A stretch of DNA of 64,000 nucleotides from assembly GCF_028473745.1 (NCBI RefSeq), contig NZ_CP101137.1, positions 4,340,001-4,404,000 on the forward strand, given 5' to 3'. Within the stretch, counting starts at the first letter, position 1, and the number at the start of each line of letters is the position of its first letter. Positions 8,052 to 15,213 of this stretch are shown one piece after another. The translations under genes were made by a program, and so were the position numbers. The notes beneath the pieces were generated by a model. It was not told the DNA's origin. It did not search any database and was given only the letters and a program-made list of their open reading frames with translations. This stretch comes from Streptomyces sp. M92 (GTDB taxonomy: Bacteria; Actinomycetota; Actinomycetes; Streptomycetales; Streptomycetaceae).

Positions 8052-8942
8052 TTGCCCATACACGTCACCGCCCTCGCCGACCCCGACCGCACCCCGTCCA
8101 GCCATCGCCTCGCGTGGCTGGCCCGCGGGGACGACGGCGCCCCGCTCGGGTACGCGTTCCTGCGCCTGTTCACCAAGGAGGGCCAGAAGCACCTGGCCGA
8201 GCTGACGCTGCACGTGCACCCCGCCGAGCGGCGGGCAGGGACGGGGACCCGGCTTCTCGACACCGCGGTGGCCGCCGCGCGCGAGGACGGTCGGCGGTCG
8301 GTGGTCGCGCAGGCCGACGCGGACTCGCCCGGCGACCACTTCCTCGCCGCGCGCGGCTTCCGCGTGGTGCTGGGACTGACCTACGCGCGGCTCGCCCTGG
8401 ACGAGTTGGACGCCGTCCGGACCGACGCGATCGACGCGATCGCCGACCAGCCGCACCCCGGCTACCGCCTCGTGTCATGGCGCGGTACCGTCCCCGACGA
8501 GCTCGCGCGGACCTTCGCCGCCTCCCGCCGCGCGCTGGACGACATGCCGATGGGGGACACCGACTACGGCGTCGTGGTCTGGGACGTCGAGCGGGTGCTG
8601 GCCGCCGCCCGGGCCGTCGCCGACCGCGGCGACCTGCTCACCACGGTGGCCGCCGTCGACGAGGCGGACGGCTCGGTCGCCGGCTTCTCGGAGCTCGTCG
8701 TGCCGGGCGACGGCAAGGGCGACGGGCTCCACTACGGCACCGGCGTACTGCCCGAGCACCGCGGCCACAGCCTCGGCCGCTGGATGAAGGCCGAGTCGAT
8801 CCGCCTCGCCCGCACCCGGCACCCCGGACTCGCCGGCCTGGTCACCGACACGGCCGACGGCAACACCCACATGCGGCGCATCAACGACGCCCTGGGATAC
8901 GTCCCCACCCACAAGTCCCTGGAGTACCAGCTCGACCTGTGA
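8052..8942 (+). CDS. Tandem-domain GNAT N-acetyltransferase
   Basis: 296 residues from a TTG at 8052, chosen because GGAG lies five bases upstream and the protein then begins at the family-like PIHVTALADPD. Two GNAT folds are visible: an N-terminal one with an acetyl-CoA loop around RRAGTGTRLL (about residues 60-72), and a C-terminal one with GVLPEHRGHSLGRWM (about 230-245) and a late LGYVPTHKSLEYQ strand. The C-terminal domain keeps the better R/Q-x-x-G-x-G/A-type loop and is probably catalytic. The tandem layout recalls mycothiol synthase, but nothing else identifies that enzyme. A strong bidirectional terminator follows. Confidence 0.85.
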   Translation: MPIHVTALADPDRTPSSHRLAWLARGDDGAPLGYAFLRLFTKEGQKHLAELTLHVHPAERRAGTGTRLLDTAVAAAREDGRRSVVAQADADSPGDHFLAARGFRVVLGLTYARLALDELDAVRTDAIDAIADQPHPGYRLVSWRGTVPDELARTFAASRRALDDMPMGDTDYGVVVWDVERVLAAARAVADRGDLLTTVAAVDEADGSVAGFSELVVPGDGKGDGLHYGTGVLPEHRGHSLGRWMKAESIRLARTRHPGLAGLVTDTADGNTHMRRINDALGYVPTHKSLEYQLDL

Positions 8943-8960
8943 CGGCCGAAGACGGTGCCC

Positions 8961-8997
8961 GGCCGGTGCCCGGCCGTCCACCGGCCGGGCACCGGCC
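8961..8997. terminator. Bidirectional hairpin between convergent genes
   Basis: Perfect 15-bp inverted repeat (8961-8975 and 8983-8997) with a 7-base loop. It lies between the stop of the GNAT gene (8942) and the stop of the convergent oxidoreductase (9001). No T-tract, as usual in Streptomyces. Confidence 0.75.
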
Positions 8998-9000
8998 CCG

Positions 9001-9681
9001 TCAGGCCGCCACCGTCTCCTCGGCGAGGAACTTCTCCACGAACTCCCGCGCGCGACGGTCGAAATCGGCGTACTGCGCCTCACGCTCGGTACCCGCGACC
9101 GCGTCGCCGACCAGCAGGTTGCCCTCGGCGTCCAGGCGCTGCGGGCGGTCCTCCGCGTCGGTGAGCAGACCGACGGTGGAGCGGGAGAAGCCACAGTAGT
9201 AGGCGATGCCCTCGTTCAGGTTGGCCTCCAGGACGGACCGCATGCCCTCCACCACGACGTCGTCGGCGGGGGCGCCGGCCAGTGCCAGCCACAGGATGCG
9301 CTTGCCCGCGAGGCGGGGCTTGCTGCGGCCGTAGGCGAAGCCGTAGTTCCACACGCGGTCGATCCACCCCTTGAGGATGGCGGGCACGCTCTGCCAGTAC
9401 ACCGGGAAGACGGCGACTACGACCTCGGCGGCGAGGATGCGCCGCATGTGGGCGTGCGTCTCGTCCGAGTACTGCTTCTCCCGGTCGCCCCAGTCCGGCT
9501 GGTCCGCCACGTTCATCCGCGGGTCGAACCCCTCGGCGTGCAGGTCGAGCAGGTCGACCCGGTACCCGGCGGCCTCGAGCCGGCCGACGGTGCGACGGGC
9601 GGTGTGCGCGGTGAGGGAGTCGGTGCGGTGGTGGGCGACGACCACGAGGGCCGTCCTGGCGTCACTGCTGTGCTGCGTCAC
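9001..9681 (-). CDS. NAD(P)H oxidoreductase, flavodoxin-like fold (KefF/NQO1 family)
   Basis: 226 residues from GTG 9681 with GGGAGA upstream. The core is the Flavodoxin_2 family: an N-terminal beta strand and FMN/FAD loop (ALVVVAHHRTDSLTAHTA), a central FPVYWQSVPAILKGWIDRV segment that contacts the flavin, and a KRILWLALAGAP strand. It probably performs two-electron reduction of quinones or electrophiles. It is transcribed divergently from the AraC-type regulator at 9814, and the intergenic region carries tandem 14-bp repeats. That pairing suggests regulator control of this reductase, as often seen for stress-inducible quinone reductases. Confidence 0.9.
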   Translation of the reverse strand: MTQHSSDARTALVVVAHHRTDSLTAHTARRTVGRLEAAGYRVDLLDLHAEGFDPRMNVADQPDWGDREKQYSDETHAHMRRILAAEVVVAVFPVYWQSVPAILKGWIDRVWNYGFAYGRSKPRLAGKRILWLALAGAPADDVVVEGMRSVLEANLNEGIAYYCGFSRSTVGLLTDAEDRPQRLDAEGNLLVGDAVAGTEREAQYADFDRRAREFVEKFLAEETVAA

Positions 9682-9700
9682 GGTGTCTCCCGGCTGTTCG

Positions 9701-9742
9701 CGATCGGTTCGTCTCGATCGGTTCGTCTCGATCGGCTCGACG
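9701..9742. repeat. Three tandem 14-bp repeats in a divergent promoter region
   Basis: Units start at 9701, 9715 and 9729. The first two are identical (CGATCGGTTCGTCT) and the third is CGATCGGCTCGACG. They lie just upstream of the oxidoreductase GTG and about 70 bp from the AraC gene. Direct repeats of this size are typical AraC-family sites, so this is a candidate operator. Confidence 0.55.
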
Positions 9743-9778
9743 AGTCCAGTACAGCCGCGGCCTCATAGATGATCCATG

Positions 9779-9791
9779 GGAGAAACTCTCC
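9779..9791. promoter_or_regulatory. Short dyad near the AraC regulator start
   Basis: GGAGA-AAC-TCTCC inverted repeat, 22 bases before the ATG at 9814. It may be an operator or part of the leader. Confidence 0.3.
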
Positions 9792-9813
9792 GAAACATAG
9801 GAGATCGTCTACG

Positions 9814-10755
9814 ATGCCTTCCATGGATCCCCTGAGTTCGCTGCTGAGCGGCATCCGGGCCGAGGGCTCGGTCGTCAGCCACGCCGTGCTGACGGCGCCC
9901 TGGACCGTCCACTTCGCCGACGGCGCGCCGCTCACCATGGTCAGCGTGCTGCGCGGCGGCGGCACCCTGCTGCTGCCCGACGGCACCGAGCGGGCCGTCG
10001 GCGTGGGCGACACGGCCGTCGTGCGCGGCCCCGCACCCTTCTGCCTCGCGGACCGTCCCGGCACCGTCCACGGCCCGCACGCCGAGTACGAGATCGCCTG
10101 CTTCACCCCGGACGCCGAATGCACGGCACAGGAACTCGGCGGCATCCGCTGGGGCACCGACCCGGACGGGGCGACCGCGCTGATCGTGGGTGCCTACCGA
10201 GCCTCCGGCCACCGCCACGAACGGCTCCTGCGCGCCCTGCCGCCCGTCCTGGTGATCAACGAGGACGTCGAGGTCTGCACCTGGCTGGAGACGGCCGCCG
10301 CCGACGCCGCCCAGCGCTCGGCGGGTTCCCAGGCACTGATGGACCGGCTCCTGGACTGGGCGCTGGTGTGCACCCTGCGCAACTGGTTCGACCAGGTCGG
10401 CGCCGCCGCGCCCAGCTGGTACCGCGGCCTCGCCGACCCGGTCCTCGGCCCCGCCCTCCAGGCCTTCCACGACCGGCCCGCCGAGCCCTGGACCGTGGCG
10501 TCGCTGGCCACGCGGGCCGGTGTCTCCCGGGCGCTGTTCGCCAAGCGCTTCACCCAGGTGATGGACCGGCCGCCCCTCGCCTACCTCACCGAATGCCGCA
10601 TGGCCGACGCCGAGGCGCTGCTGGCCGACACCGACCTCGGCATCGCCGAGATCGCCAAGTCCGTCGGCTACGCGGACGCCTTCGGCTTCAGCGCCGCCTT
10701 CAAACGCCACCGGGGACTGAGCCCCAGCGGGTTCCGGGCCGCCGCGGCGGCGTGA
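9814..10755 (+). CDS. AraC-family transcriptional regulator with cupin sensor domain
   Basis: 313 residues. ATG 9814 is preceded by AGGAG; ATG 9823 is also possible. Residues 1-200 form a cupin-type AraC_binding domain (LPDGTERAVGVGDTAVVRG strand pairs). The C-terminal ~100 residues hold two AraC helix-turn-helices: SLATRAGVSRALFAKRF, and IAEIAKSVGYADAFGFSAAF with the usual GLSPSGFR end. Members of this cupin AraC group often control adjacent oxidoreductases, and here the divergent neighbour is an NAD(P)H:quinone-type reductase with tandem 14-bp repeats between them. The ligand is unknown. A 14-bp palindrome after the stop probably terminates the transcript. Confidence 0.92.
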   Translation: MPSMDPLSSLLSGIRAEGSVVSHAVLTAPWTVHFADGAPLTMVSVLRGGGTLLLPDGTERAVGVGDTAVVRGPAPFCLADRPGTVHGPHAEYEIACFTPDAECTAQELGGIRWGTDPDGATALIVGAYRASGHRHERLLRALPPVLVINEDVEVCTWLETAAADAAQRSAGSQALMDRLLDWALVCTLRNWFDQVGAAAPSWYRGLADPVLGPALQAFHDRPAEPWTVASLATRAGVSRALFAKRFTQVMDRPPLAYLTECRMADAEALLADTDLGIAEIAKSVGYADAFGFSAAFKRHRGLSPSGFRAAAAA

Positions 10756-10760
10756 GCCCA

Positions 10761-10774
10761 CCCGCGGCCGCGGG
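10761..10774 (+). terminator. Short perfect palindrome after the AraC gene
   Basis: CCCGCGGCCGCGGG, six bases after the stop codon; could fold as a GC-rich stem. Weak terminator candidate with no T-tract. Confidence 0.35.
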
Positions 10775-10835
10775 CTGTCGGACCCCGGGCATATCCTGAT
10801 CCCCAGTGGCCATCGGCTGACGAAGGGGTCCGAAG

Positions 10836-12254
10836 GTGCCGTCGATGCTCGATGCGGTCGTGGTGGGAGCGGGGCCGAACGGGCTGACCGCTGCCGTGGA
10901 GCTGGCCCGCCGCGGCTTCTCGGTGGCCGTGTTCGAGGCCCAGGGCACCGTGGGCGGCGGAGCCCGCACCGAGGAACTGACCCTGCCGGGCTTCCGGCAC
11001 GACCCGTGCTCCGCCGCGCACCCGCTCGGGATCAACTCACCCGCCTTCCGCGACCTGCCCCTGGAGCGGTACGGACTCCAGTGGCTGCACGCCGCGCTGC
11101 CCATGGCGCACCCCTTCCCGGACGGTTCGGCGGCCGTGCTCTCCCGGTCGGTCGGCGAGACGGCCGCCTCCTTCGGACCGCGCGACGCCGGCGCCTACCG
11201 CAGACTCGTCGAGCACTTCCTGCCCCACTGGGACACCCTGGCCCGCGACTTCATGTCCCTGCCGCTCACCGCGCTGCCCCGCGACCCCGTCACCCTCGCC
11301 CGCTTCGGCCTCATCGGCCTGCCCCCGTCCACGTGGCTGATGCGCCGCTTCCGCGACGACAAGGCCAAGACCCTCTTCGCCGGGCTCGTCGCGCACGTCA
11401 TGGCCCCGCTGGGCGGCTTCGCCACCAGCGCCATAGGCATGGTCTTCGCCCTCGCCGCGCACGCCCGCGGCTGGCCCGTGGCCCGCGGCGGCTCCCAGGC
11501 CATCTCGGACGCCCTCGCCGCCTACCTCATGGACCTCGGCGGCACCGTCCACACCGACTACGAGGTCAAGCGCCTCGACGACCTGCCGCCGGCCCGCGCC
11601 TACGTCTTCGACACCTCGCCCACCGCCCTGGCCCGCATCGCCGGCCTCGGCAGCCACTACGCCGGCTACCGGTACGGGCCCGGCGTCTTCAAGGTCGACT
11701 ACGCGCTGGACGGCCCCGTCCCGTGGACCGCCGAGGAGCCCCGCACCGCCGGCACCGTGCAGATCGGCGCCGGCAGCGCGGAGATCGGCGCCGCGCTGAA
11801 CGCCGCCTCCCGCGAGGGTCGCGCCCCCGACGCGCCGTTCCTCATCACCACGCAGCCCAGCGTCGCCGACCCCACCCGGGCCCCCGAGGGCAAGCATGTC
11901 TTCTGGGCGTACGGACACGTCCCCAACGGCTGGACCGGCGACCTCACCGACGCCATCGAACGCCAACTGGAGCGCTTCGCGCCCGGCTTCCGCGACCGGA
12001 TCCTGGCCCGCGCCACCGCCGGCCCGCCCCAACTGGCCGCCCGCAACGCCAACTACGTCGGCGGGGACATCGCGGCCGGCGCCGTCTCCGGCCTCCAGCT
12101 CCTGCTGCGCCCCAAGCTGTCCCTGTTCCCGTACGCCACCCCGCACCCGGCCGTCTACATCTGCTCGTCGGCCACCCCGCCGGGCCCCGGAGTGCACGGC
12201 ATGTCGGGGCACAACGCGGCGAAGGCCGTCTGGCGCAGACTGCGGCAGACCTGA
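10836..12254 (+). CDS. FAD-dependent oxidoreductase, phytoene-desaturase-like
   Basis: 472 residues from GTG 10836 with AAGGGG seven bases upstream; ATG 10845 is an alternative. An N-terminal dinucleotide-binding fold is obvious (VVVGAGPNGLTAAVELARRG, followed by the acidic E of VFEAQGTVGGGART). The C-terminus ends with ICSSATPPGPGVHGMSGHNAA, a flavin-contact segment of the CrtI/NAD(P)/FAD superfamily. It is the size of carotenoid desaturases, but no other carotenoid genes are nearby; many actinobacterial homologues have no known substrate. A TATCCT at 10792-10797 could be its -10 box. Probably followed by the macrodomain gene in one transcript (47-bp gap). Confidence 0.85.
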   Translation: MPSMLDAVVVGAGPNGLTAAVELARRGFSVAVFEAQGTVGGGARTEELTLPGFRHDPCSAAHPLGINSPAFRDLPLERYGLQWLHAALPMAHPFPDGSAAVLSRSVGETAASFGPRDAGAYRRLVEHFLPHWDTLARDFMSLPLTALPRDPVTLARFGLIGLPPSTWLMRRFRDDKAKTLFAGLVAHVMAPLGGFATSAIGMVFALAAHARGWPVARGGSQAISDALAAYLMDLGGTVHTDYEVKRLDDLPPARAYVFDTSPTALARIAGLGSHYAGYRYGPGVFKVDYALDGPVPWTAEEPRTAGTVQIGAGSAEIGAALNAASREGRAPDAPFLITTQPSVADPTRAPEGKHVFWAYGHVPNGWTGDLTDAIERQLERFAPGFRDRILARATAGPPQLAARNANYVGGDIAAGAVSGLQLLLRPKLSLFPYATPHPAVYICSSATPPGPGVHGMSGHNAAKAVWRRLRQT

Positions 12255-12284
12255 CCGCGGACCGGAGCCGATCGGAGACCGCCC

Positions 12285-12305
12285 ATGACGGGACACCGGA
12301 CATGA
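12285..12305 (+). CDS. Six-codon upstream reading frame coupled to the macrodomain start
   Basis: ATG 12285 has GGAGACC five bases upstream and reads MTGHRT then TGA. The TGA overlaps the ATG of the macrodomain gene (ATGA, 12302-12305), which itself lacks a good ribosome site at the usual distance. This looks like a leader peptide feeding ribosomes to the next start. It could also be chance. Confidence 0.35.
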   Translation: MTGHRT

Positions 12306-12811
12306 CCACCATCACCCTCGTCCAGGGCGACATCACCCGCGAGAGCGCCGACGCGATCGTCAACGCGGCCAACTCCTCACTCCTCGGCGGAGGCGGCGTC
12401 GACGGCGCCATCCACCGGCGCGGCGGCCCCGCCGTCCTCGCGGAGTGCCGCAGGCTCCGCGCCTCGCACTACGGCGAGGGCCTGCCCACCGGCCAGGCGG
12501 TCGCCACCACCGCGGGCGACCTGGACGCCCGCTGGGTGATCCACACGGTCGGCCCGGTGCACCAGGCCTCGGGCAGCGATCCCACGCTGCTCGCCTCCTG
12601 CTACCGGGAGTCGCTACGGGTGGCCGACGAGCTGGGTGCCCGTACGGTCGCGTTCCCGGCGATCTCCACCGGCGTGTACCGGTGGCCGCTGGACGACGCG
12701 GCCCGCATCGCCGTCGAAACGGTGCGGCGCACGCCGACCGCCGTCGAAGAGGTGAGGTTCGTGCTCTTCGACGACCGGGCGTACGAGGCGTTCTCCCGGC
12801 AACTCCCCTGA
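12302..12811 (+). CDS. Macrodomain ADP-ribose-binding / deacetylase protein
   Basis: 169 residues, a single macrodomain of normal length. Diagnostic motifs: LVQGDITRESADAIVNAANS at residues 5-24, the glycine-rich GGGGVDGAIHRRGG loop, and ISTGVYRWP, which closes over the distal ribose. Such enzymes (MacroD/YmdB type) hydrolyse O-acetyl-ADP-ribose or remove ADP-ribose from proteins. A sirtuin that makes O-acetyl-ADP-ribose is encoded 20 kb away (32343-33110), too far to imply an operon. The start is fixed by the family and by the ATGA overlap with a tiny upstream frame. Confidence 0.95.
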   Translation: MTTITLVQGDITRESADAIVNAANSSLLGGGGVDGAIHRRGGPAVLAECRRLRASHYGEGLPTGQAVATTAGDLDARWVIHTVGPVHQASGSDPTLLASCYRESLRVADELGARTVAFPAISTGVYRWPLDDAARIAVETVRRTPTAVEEVRFVLFDDRAYEAFSRQLP

Positions 12812-12912
12812 CAGGGCGACGGCTTGGCAGCATCCCCGCCAAGAGCGACGCGCCAAGCGCTTAGACGGCGCCTGCTCTGCCTGCCGAGCTCTGGGGCTGG
12901 TCAGTGGCCGGC

Positions 12913-13359
12913 TCACCGCTGAGGGCCGCTCCCGGAGATCTGTTCGCGCACCCATGCCGGATCGGGGTTGGTGTGCGGCCGGCCAGACACGACGACGGTC
13001 GGCACGGTCTCGTTGCCGTCGTTGGCGGCCCGCACCGCCGCGGCTCCGTCCGGGTCGCGCCAGATGTCGACCCAGTGCAACCGGCGGGCGCCGCGGCCCA
13101 ACCGGACGCGCAGCCGTATGCAGTACGTGCAGCCAGGGCGCCAGTAGACGACTGGCCGGCCGTCGGCCAGGCTGCGGCGTTGTGCCTCCCGCGCACCGAT
13201 CGACCTCGGGAAGACCAGGGGCGAGTTCACGGCTGAGAGCGCCAGGAACGCCGGCAGGATTACGGCGGCCGTGCCGACGTCCCCCTTGAGGAAGAGGCCG
13301 GTCGCGAGGACCGAGCCGCAGAGCGCGAGCAGCGTCGGCGGGATCCAGGCGCGCATCAT
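12913..13359 (-). CDS. Membrane-anchored glutaredoxin/mycoredoxin-like protein
   Basis: 148 residues. Two hydrophobic segments (about residues 7-23 and 29-47) precede a glutaredoxin-like domain. That domain has the CxxC redox pair C77-T-Y-C80 in YWRPGCTYC and a TVPT cis-proline loop near residue 120. The CTYC/VP arrangement and actinobacterial context suggest a mycoredoxin-type thiol reductase that would use mycothiol, held at the membrane. ATG 13359 overlaps the TetR stop (ATGA), so the gene is coupled to the regulator; ATG 13356 is an alternative. The 101-bp gap to the convergent macrodomain gene contains a CTTGGC/GCCAAG stem (12833-12853). Confidence 0.82.
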   Translation of the reverse strand: MMRAWIPPTLLALCGSVLATGLFLKGDVGTAAVILPAFLALSAVNSPLVFPRSIGAREAQRRSLADGRPVVYWRPGCTYCIRLRVRLGRGARRLHWVDIWRDPDGAAAVRAANDGNETVPTVVVSGRPHTNPDPAWVREQISGSGPQR

Positions 13360-14012
13360 GACGCCGCAGAGGCCGCAGAGGCCGCAGACGAAGACGCCGC
13401 GACGGCGGGAGGACGCGGGGAGCGCACCCCCTCGATCACGAGGTCCAGGAGCCGGTCCGCCCGCGTTCCGTCGTCGCCTTCGCCCGCGCCTGCGCCTTCG
13501 TACGCGGTGAGCGAGATGGCGCTGACCAGCGCGAGAAGATCCTCGGCCCGGACGCCGTCCCGCACGGCCCCCGCCCGCCGGGCCCGGCCGAGCAGTTCGC
13601 CGGCCGCGGCGGTGATCATCGCCGCGCAGCCGTCGCTCTCGTCCAGCAGGTCGGCGTCCCGGCCGTCGCGCAGCAACGACCCGACCAGACCGCGGCTGGC
13701 CGCCGCATACGTGGTGAAGTCCCGCAGCCAGGCGAAGAGCGCGGTGCCCGGCTCGCCGTGCGACGCGTGCTCGCGTGCCCGGGCGCACAGCGCCTCCGCG
13801 CGGTCGCGGAAGACCACCTCCAGGAGCGAGCGCCGGGAGGGGAAGTGCCGGTGCAGGGTCGCGGAGCCGACACCGGCGCGGCGGGCGATCTCTTCCAGGG
13901 AGGCGTCGGCGCCGTGGGCCGTGAAGATCTCCTCGGCCGCGGCGACGATGCGTTCGTAGTTGCGCCGGGCGTCCGCGCGCATGGGACCTCGCGCCCTGCT
14001 GCCGACCACCAT
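13356..14012 (-). CDS. TetR-family transcriptional regulator
   Basis: 218 residues from ATG 14012; GTG 14009 sits at a better distance from the GGAGG, and ATG 13982 is a third option. The N-terminal TetR HTH covers about residues 17-62 (RIVAAAEEIFTAHGADASLE, then GVGSATLHRHFPSRRSL). The C-terminal ligand domain ends in an alanine/serine-rich tail. It is divergent from an MDR oxidoreductase and translationally coupled to a membrane glutaredoxin gene. Two inverted copies of a 10-bp element in the shared promoter region are likely operators, so it probably represses both directions in response to a small reactive ligand. Confidence 0.92.
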   Translation of the reverse strand: MVVGSRARGPMRADARRNYERIVAAAEEIFTAHGADASLEEIARRAGVGSATLHRHFPSRRSLLEVVFRDRAEALCARAREHASHGEPGTALFAWLRDFTTYAAASRGLVGSLLRDGRDADLLDESDGCAAMITAAAGELLGRARRAGAVRDGVRAEDLLALVSAISLTAYEGAGAGEGDDGTRADRLLDLVIEGVRSPRPPAVAASSSAASAASAAS

Positions 14013-14028
14013 GACCTCCAGGACTGTC

Positions 14029-14085
14029 AAACGGGGTGCCGCTCCGGTTATCGTACCCGGGCATAAGTGGGGGCCCACCCCGTTT
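14029..14085. promoter_or_regulatory. Paired inverted operator-like elements
   Basis: AAACGGGGTG at 14029-14038 and its perfect inverse CACCCCGTTT at 14076-14085, 47 bp apart start to start. They flank the TetR/MDR divergent promoter region, one near each gene. The spacing suggests two binding sites rather than one palindrome. Confidence 0.5.
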
Positions 14086-14120
14086 CTGGCGTGAGATCCG
14101 CGGAGAGTCAGGAGAGCCAC

Positions 14121-15095
14121 ATGCGTGCTGTGCAGTACGACCGTTTCGGCCCACCCGAGGTGCTCCACGTCGCCGAGGTGCCGAAGCCCATCCCGGGGCC
14201 GCGGGAGGTGCTGGTCGAGGTGTACGGGGCCGGCGTGGACGCGGGGGAGACCGCCTTCCGCGCGGGCCGGATGCGCGGTATCACCCGTACCGCCTTCCCC
14301 CGCGGTACGGGCGGCGACTTCGCCGGCCGGGTCGCGGCGGTGGGTGCGCAGGTGCGCGGTCGGCAGCCCGGGGACAGGGTGTGGGGAGTCATGCCGCACT
14401 TCACCTTCGGCGCCATCGCCGAGTACGTCGCCGTTCCCGCGGACCGGCTCGCCGCGGCGCCCGGGAACATCGGCCTGCTGGAAGCCGCCGCCCTCCCGGT
14501 GTCGGGCACCACCGCGCTCACCGCGCTGACGGACAAGGCCCACCTCGTCCCCGGCGAGCGGCTCCTGGTCCGCGGTGCCGCCGGAGGTGTCGGCAGCCTC
14601 GCCGTGCAACTGGGCAAGGCGCTCGGTGCGCACGTCACCGCCCTCGCCGGCGCCCGGAACCTCGACCGGGTCGCCGCACTGGGCGCCGACGAGGTTCTCG
14701 ACTACCGCGCGACCCGGCCGGACGACCTCGGCCGCTTCGACGTCATCGTCGACCTGGTGGGCACCGGACTCGGCGCCTACCGGGCCAGGCTCACCCGGAA
14801 CGGACGCATGATCGCCCTCGCCTTCGACCCGGACCGCATCGTCGCCTCCATGCTCGCCACCGGACTGCGTGCCGCCCTCCGCCCGCGGCGGATCAAGCTG
14901 TTCAGCAACAACCCGCCTCCCGAGCGCCTGGCGGAGCTCGCCCGGCGAGTCGATAAGGGGGACCTCCGCCCGGTGATCCACGCCGTCCTGCCGATGGACG
15001 ACATCGCCGACGCCCACCGCGGGCTGGAGGCGGGAGGCGTGCACGGAAAGTACGTCGTGGACATGGGGCGTTCGCGTGGTGACGACAGGACCTAG
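14121..15095 (+). CDS. MDR-family NADPH:quinone oxidoreductase
   Basis: 324 residues from ATG 14121 with CAGGAG nine bases upstream. Medium-chain dehydrogenase/reductase fold without catalytic zinc: N-terminal GroES-like domain (QYDRFGPPEVLHVAEVP, GRVAAVG, GDRVWG), then a Rossmann domain with RGAAGGVGSLAVQLGKALGA around residue 155. The fold matches quinone oxidoreductase/enone reductase enzymes that use NADPH. Transcribed away from the TetR gene with shared operator-like elements, so probably induced by an electrophile or quinone the regulator senses. A 9-bp-stem hairpin follows the stop. Confidence 0.92.
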   Translation: MRAVQYDRFGPPEVLHVAEVPKPIPGPREVLVEVYGAGVDAGETAFRAGRMRGITRTAFPRGTGGDFAGRVAAVGAQVRGRQPGDRVWGVMPHFTFGAIAEYVAVPADRLAAAPGNIGLLEAAALPVSGTTALTALTDKAHLVPGERLLVRGAAGGVGSLAVQLGKALGAHVTALAGARNLDRVAALGADEVLDYRATRPDDLGRFDVIVDLVGTGLGAYRARLTRNGRMIALAFDPDRIVASMLATGLRAALRPRRIKLFSNNPPPERLAELARRVDKGDLRPVIHAVLPMDDIADAHRGLEAGGVHGKYVVDMGRSRGDDRT

Positions 15096-15106
15096 GGTGT
15101 CCTCGC

Positions 15107-15129
15107 GCGCGCGGAGTCGGTCCGCGCGC
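15107..15129 (+). terminator. Hairpin after the MDR oxidoreductase
   Basis: Nine-bp perfect stem GCGCGCGGA (15107-15115) / TCCGCGCGC (15121-15129), loop GTCGG, starting 12 bases after the stop codon. Confidence 0.65.
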
Positions 15130-15152
15130 CCCCGCATGCTTCCCCACCTGGC

Positions 15153-15184
15153 TTGACGCTTCTATTGCGACTGATGTGCAATAA
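15153..15184 (+). promoter_or_regulatory. nik promoter with Nur-type box
   Basis: A -35-like TTGACG (15153-15158) is followed about 18 bases later by a TGCAAT-like -10. Between and over the -10 lies TTGC-N9-GCAA (15165-15181). That is the arrangement of the Streptomyces nickel-responsive Fur-family regulator Nur (recalled consensus TTGCAA-N5-TTGCAA). Binding there would block RNA polymerase, giving nickel-dependent repression of the transporter. Confidence 0.65.
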
Positions 15185-15213
15185 CCCCGCACCAACAACA
15201 ATGTGGGGGAGAC

